Part shown: piece by piece, positions 4,908 through 6,346 of the stretch
Numbering within the stretch: position 1 is the first letter of the stretch
Layout of the letters: every line of letters starts with the position of its first letter
NCBI GenBank assembly: GCA_029932015.1
Contig: JAOZQW010000077.1
Span: forward strand, 2,309-8,654
Reading direction: 5' to 3'
Length of the DNA stretch: 6,346 nucleotides
Origin: Candidatus Fermentibacteraceae bacterium
Lineage (GTDB): Bacteria > Fermentibacterota > Fermentibacteria > Fermentibacterales > JCC-6
The notes under the pieces: model-generated
Told to the model about the DNA's origin: nothing
The model's input: the letters and a program-made list of their open reading frames with translations, nothing else
The model's database searches: none
Program-made: the position numbers and the translations under genes

Positions 4908-6140
4908 TCAGCTGAACTCTATCCTGTAATACCTCTTCTTGCCTGCCCTGAGGAGAAGGCCGCCCTCTTTCAGGTCTGAGACTGCTATGCTCTGCATGGG
5001 GTCAGCGATGCGCTCACCGTTCAGGTACAGACCTCCCTGTTTGCCGAGTCTGCGGGCATCGCTCCTGCTCGGGCACAGTCCTGTCTCTACGAAAAGATCC
5101 AGGAATGAGACACCCTTGCTGAGCCTGGACTCAGCGAGCTGCAGGGTGGGGACCTCGTCCAGGTCTCCCTTTCCACCGAAAAGCGATCTGGAGGCTTTCT
5201 CAGCCTTCCTCGCATTGTCTTCACCATGAGCCAGTGAGGTTGCCTCGAAGGCAAGTCTCTCCTTTACCTTTCGGATGTCGGCTCCGGTGAGCCGTGCCAG
5301 TTCATCTATCTCGTCGCCGGGGACGAAAGTGTAGAGTTTCATGAAGTAGATGGCATCCCGGTCATCGACATTCATCCAGAACTGGTAGTAGTCGTAAGGC
5401 GTGGTGAGCTCCGGGTCGAGCCATATGGCTCCTCCGGCCTGACTCTTGCTCATCTTCTCTCCCGAACTACCAGTGACCAGCGGACAGGTGAAGCCCCATG
5501 TTTCCGAGGCTTCGACCCTTCTAACGAGGTCAATACCTGCGACTATATTGCCCCACTGGTCCGACCCGCCAACCTGCAGAATGCAGCCCTCGGTACGGAA
5601 GAGGTGCAGGAAATCGTATGACTGAAGGAGGCTGTAGCTGAACTCGAGGAAGGAGATGCCTCCCTCCAGCCTGAGTTTGACCGACTCCGCCGAGAGCATC
5701 CTGTTCACACTGAAGTGCTTCCCGGTATCCCGAAGGAAGTCGATCAGCTTCAGATCATCCAGCCACTCGCGGTTGTCCAGGAGCAGGGCACCATTCTCTC
5801 TGGCGGAGAAGTCAAGGAAGCGCTGAAGCTGCGTCTTGATAGAGCGGGCCCACCCATCGATCGTTTCCCTTGGCTCGTAGGTGCGCTCCGCACTTCTTTC
5901 GGAAGGATCTCCTACCAGTGCTGTACAGCCGCCCACGATTATCAGCGGTCTATGACCTGCATTCTGGAGGTGTCTGGCTATCATGAGTGGGACCAGGTGC
6001 CCGAGGTGCAGACTTCCAGCCGTAGGGTCGAAACCGATATAGAATGTCAGCCTGGATCCATCCAGAAGCTCTGCAAGCTTCTCCTCTGCAGTCATCTGGT
6101 AGACAAGACCTCGTTCACTGAGCGATCTCAGAAGCTCCAC
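4908..6140 (-). CDS. tyrS: Tyrosyl-tRNA synthetase (TyrRS)
   Basis: This class I synthetase charges tRNA-Tyr with tyrosine. The 410-residue protein is full length for the bacterial type. The catalytic core carries YIGFDPTAGSLHLGHL (34-49), whose HLGH (45-48) is the HIGH motif and whose Tyr34 and Asp38 contact tyrosine and ATP. The tyrosine pocket is seen in YSLLQSYDF (169-177: Tyr169, Gln173, Asp176) and GGSDQWGNI (191-199). The KMSKS loop is exact at 229-233 (GEKMSKS). The C-terminal S4-like RNA-binding domain spans ~345-405 (LFVETGLCPSRSDARRLGKQGGLYLNGERI region). Residue numbering follows the Geobacillus enzyme almost exactly. The start is GTG (6138-6140), with GGAAGGGAG on the minus strand (6149-6157) about 8 nt upstream. 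Its stop lies 1 nt from the stop of the convergent FG-GAP gene, and no terminator hairpin is visible between them. Confidence 0.97.
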   Translation of the reverse strand: MELLRSLSERGLVYQMTAEEKLAELLDGSRLTFYIGFDPTAGSLHLGHLVPLMIARHLQNAGHRPLIIVGGCTALVGDPSERSAERTYEPRETIDGWARSIKTQLQRFLDFSARENGALLLDNREWLDDLKLIDFLRDTGKHFSVNRMLSAESVKLRLEGGISFLEFSYSLLQSYDFLHLFRTEGCILQVGGSDQWGNIVAGIDLVRRVEASETWGFTCPLVTGSSGEKMSKSQAGGAIWLDPELTTPYDYYQFWMNVDDRDAIYFMKLYTFVPGDEIDELARLTGADIRKVKERLAFEATSLAHGEDNARKAEKASRSLFGGKGDLDEVPTLQLAESRLSKGVSFLDLFVETGLCPSRSDARRLGKQGGLYLNGERIADPMQSIAVSDLKEGGLLLRAGKKRYYRIEFS

Positions 6141-6237
6141 AGCAAGGCTCCCTTCCGTCCCGCCAACTGGCAGTCACCCTCTCCTGTTCTTATGTTCTCC
6201 GCTGTCGAAAAGGGAATACTATACATCGGAGACGACA
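6141..6237. promoter_or_regulatory. Divergent intergenic region between tyrS and upp
   Basis: These 97 nt must hold the 5' signals of both genes. Clear ribosome sites are present: GGAAGGGAG for tyrS on the minus strand and GGAG at 6228-6231, 6 nt before the upp ATG. ACTATA (6218-6223) reads TATAGT on the minus strand, 5 of 6 bases of a -10 box; on the plus strand the same stretch gives TACTAT or TATACA. No matching -35 stands out on either strand, so exact promoters are not called. I see no riboswitch or T-box-like structure. Confidence 0.35.
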
Positions 6238-6346
6238 ATGGAAACTATTGAATTCGAGCATCCAGTAGCAAGGGACATTCTGACGAGACTCCGGGACCGT
6301 GGAACAGGCCCCGATGATTTCAGAAAGTTGTCCCATAGACTTGGGA
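6238..6346 (+). CDS. upp: Uracil phosphoribosyltransferase, N-terminal part (truncated by window end)
   Basis: Only the first 36 codons are present. The peptide begins METIEFEHPVARDILTRLRD and continues RGTGPDDFRKLSHRLG. This matches the N-terminal pattern of bacterial uracil phosphoribosyltransferase: the early HP, then L..LRD, then a Thr/Ser-led ..FR.L...LG. That enzyme joins uracil to PRPP to make UMP in pyrimidine salvage. The catalytic PRPP-binding loop lies beyond the window, so the call rests on this N-terminal signature alone. The ATG at 6238 has GGAG (6228-6231) at 6 nt spacing. The gene is divergent from tyrS. Confidence 0.7.
   Translation, partial: METIEFEHPVARDILTRLRDRGTGPDDFRKLSHRLG

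Noticed and set aside
5715..6251. Long open frame on the + strand opposite tyrS (178 aa)
   Set aside because: It is antisense to a clearly coding, highly conserved part of tyrS, shows no recognisable domain, and overlaps the true upp start; it is a shadow frame.

Overview
The window is a gene-dense bacterial segment of moderate GC content. The visible genes include dapA, dapB, a Memo-family and an AMMECR1-family gene, tyrS, and the start of a probable upp. The lipoprotein gene and the secreted FG-GAP/VCBS protein with a type IX secretion (T9SS)-like C-terminal domain point to a diderm of the wider FCB group, or one of the candidate phyla near it (for example Fermentibacteria-, Eisenbacteria- or WOR-like lineages). 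That placement is inferred from domain content only; there is no rRNA or marker tree here.

Left part (about 1-3637, + strand): a tightly packed, probably single transcription unit. dapA (GTG start) overlaps dapB (TTG start) by 4 nt, dapB overlaps a Memo-like gene (GTG) by 4 nt, and that gene overlaps an AMMECR1-like gene (GTG) by 4 nt. A small coiled-coil lipoprotein with a glycine-rich tail follows directly. DapA and DapB are consecutive steps of the diaminopimelate/lysine branch. The Memo and AMMECR1 proteins are components B and A of the 'AmmeMemoRadiSam' set, whose biochemical role is unresolved; the radical SAM partner is not in this window. The unit ends in an unusual block (3635-3719) with four AGATCT hexamers, a perfect 11-bp tandem repeat and two overlapping, mutually exclusive hairpins. 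I read this block as the terminator.

Middle (about 3720-4906, + strand): a separate gene for a secreted beta-propeller-like protein with five regularly spaced DxDxDG-type loops and a C-terminal T9SS-like sorting domain. Its 5' end is broken in this sequence. A good Shine-Dalgarno (SD), ATG and signal peptide lie in one frame (3780-3914), and the propeller continues in another frame. One extra T in the T-run at 3853-3856 would join them.

Right part: tyrS on the - strand (4908-6140), tail to tail with the propeller gene across a single base. A 97-nt divergent intergenic region follows, then the first 36 codons of a probable uracil phosphoribosyltransferase gene (upp), cut off by the window edge.

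The observations most worth a second look are the signal-peptide frameshift, the Memo/AMMECR1 pair translationally coupled to dapAB, the Thr-to-Cys change at the catalytic-triad position of DapA, and the repeat/hairpin block at 3635-3719. I see no CRISPR array, tRNA/rRNA, insertion sequence or defence system, and nothing here that I can defend as an entirely new system.
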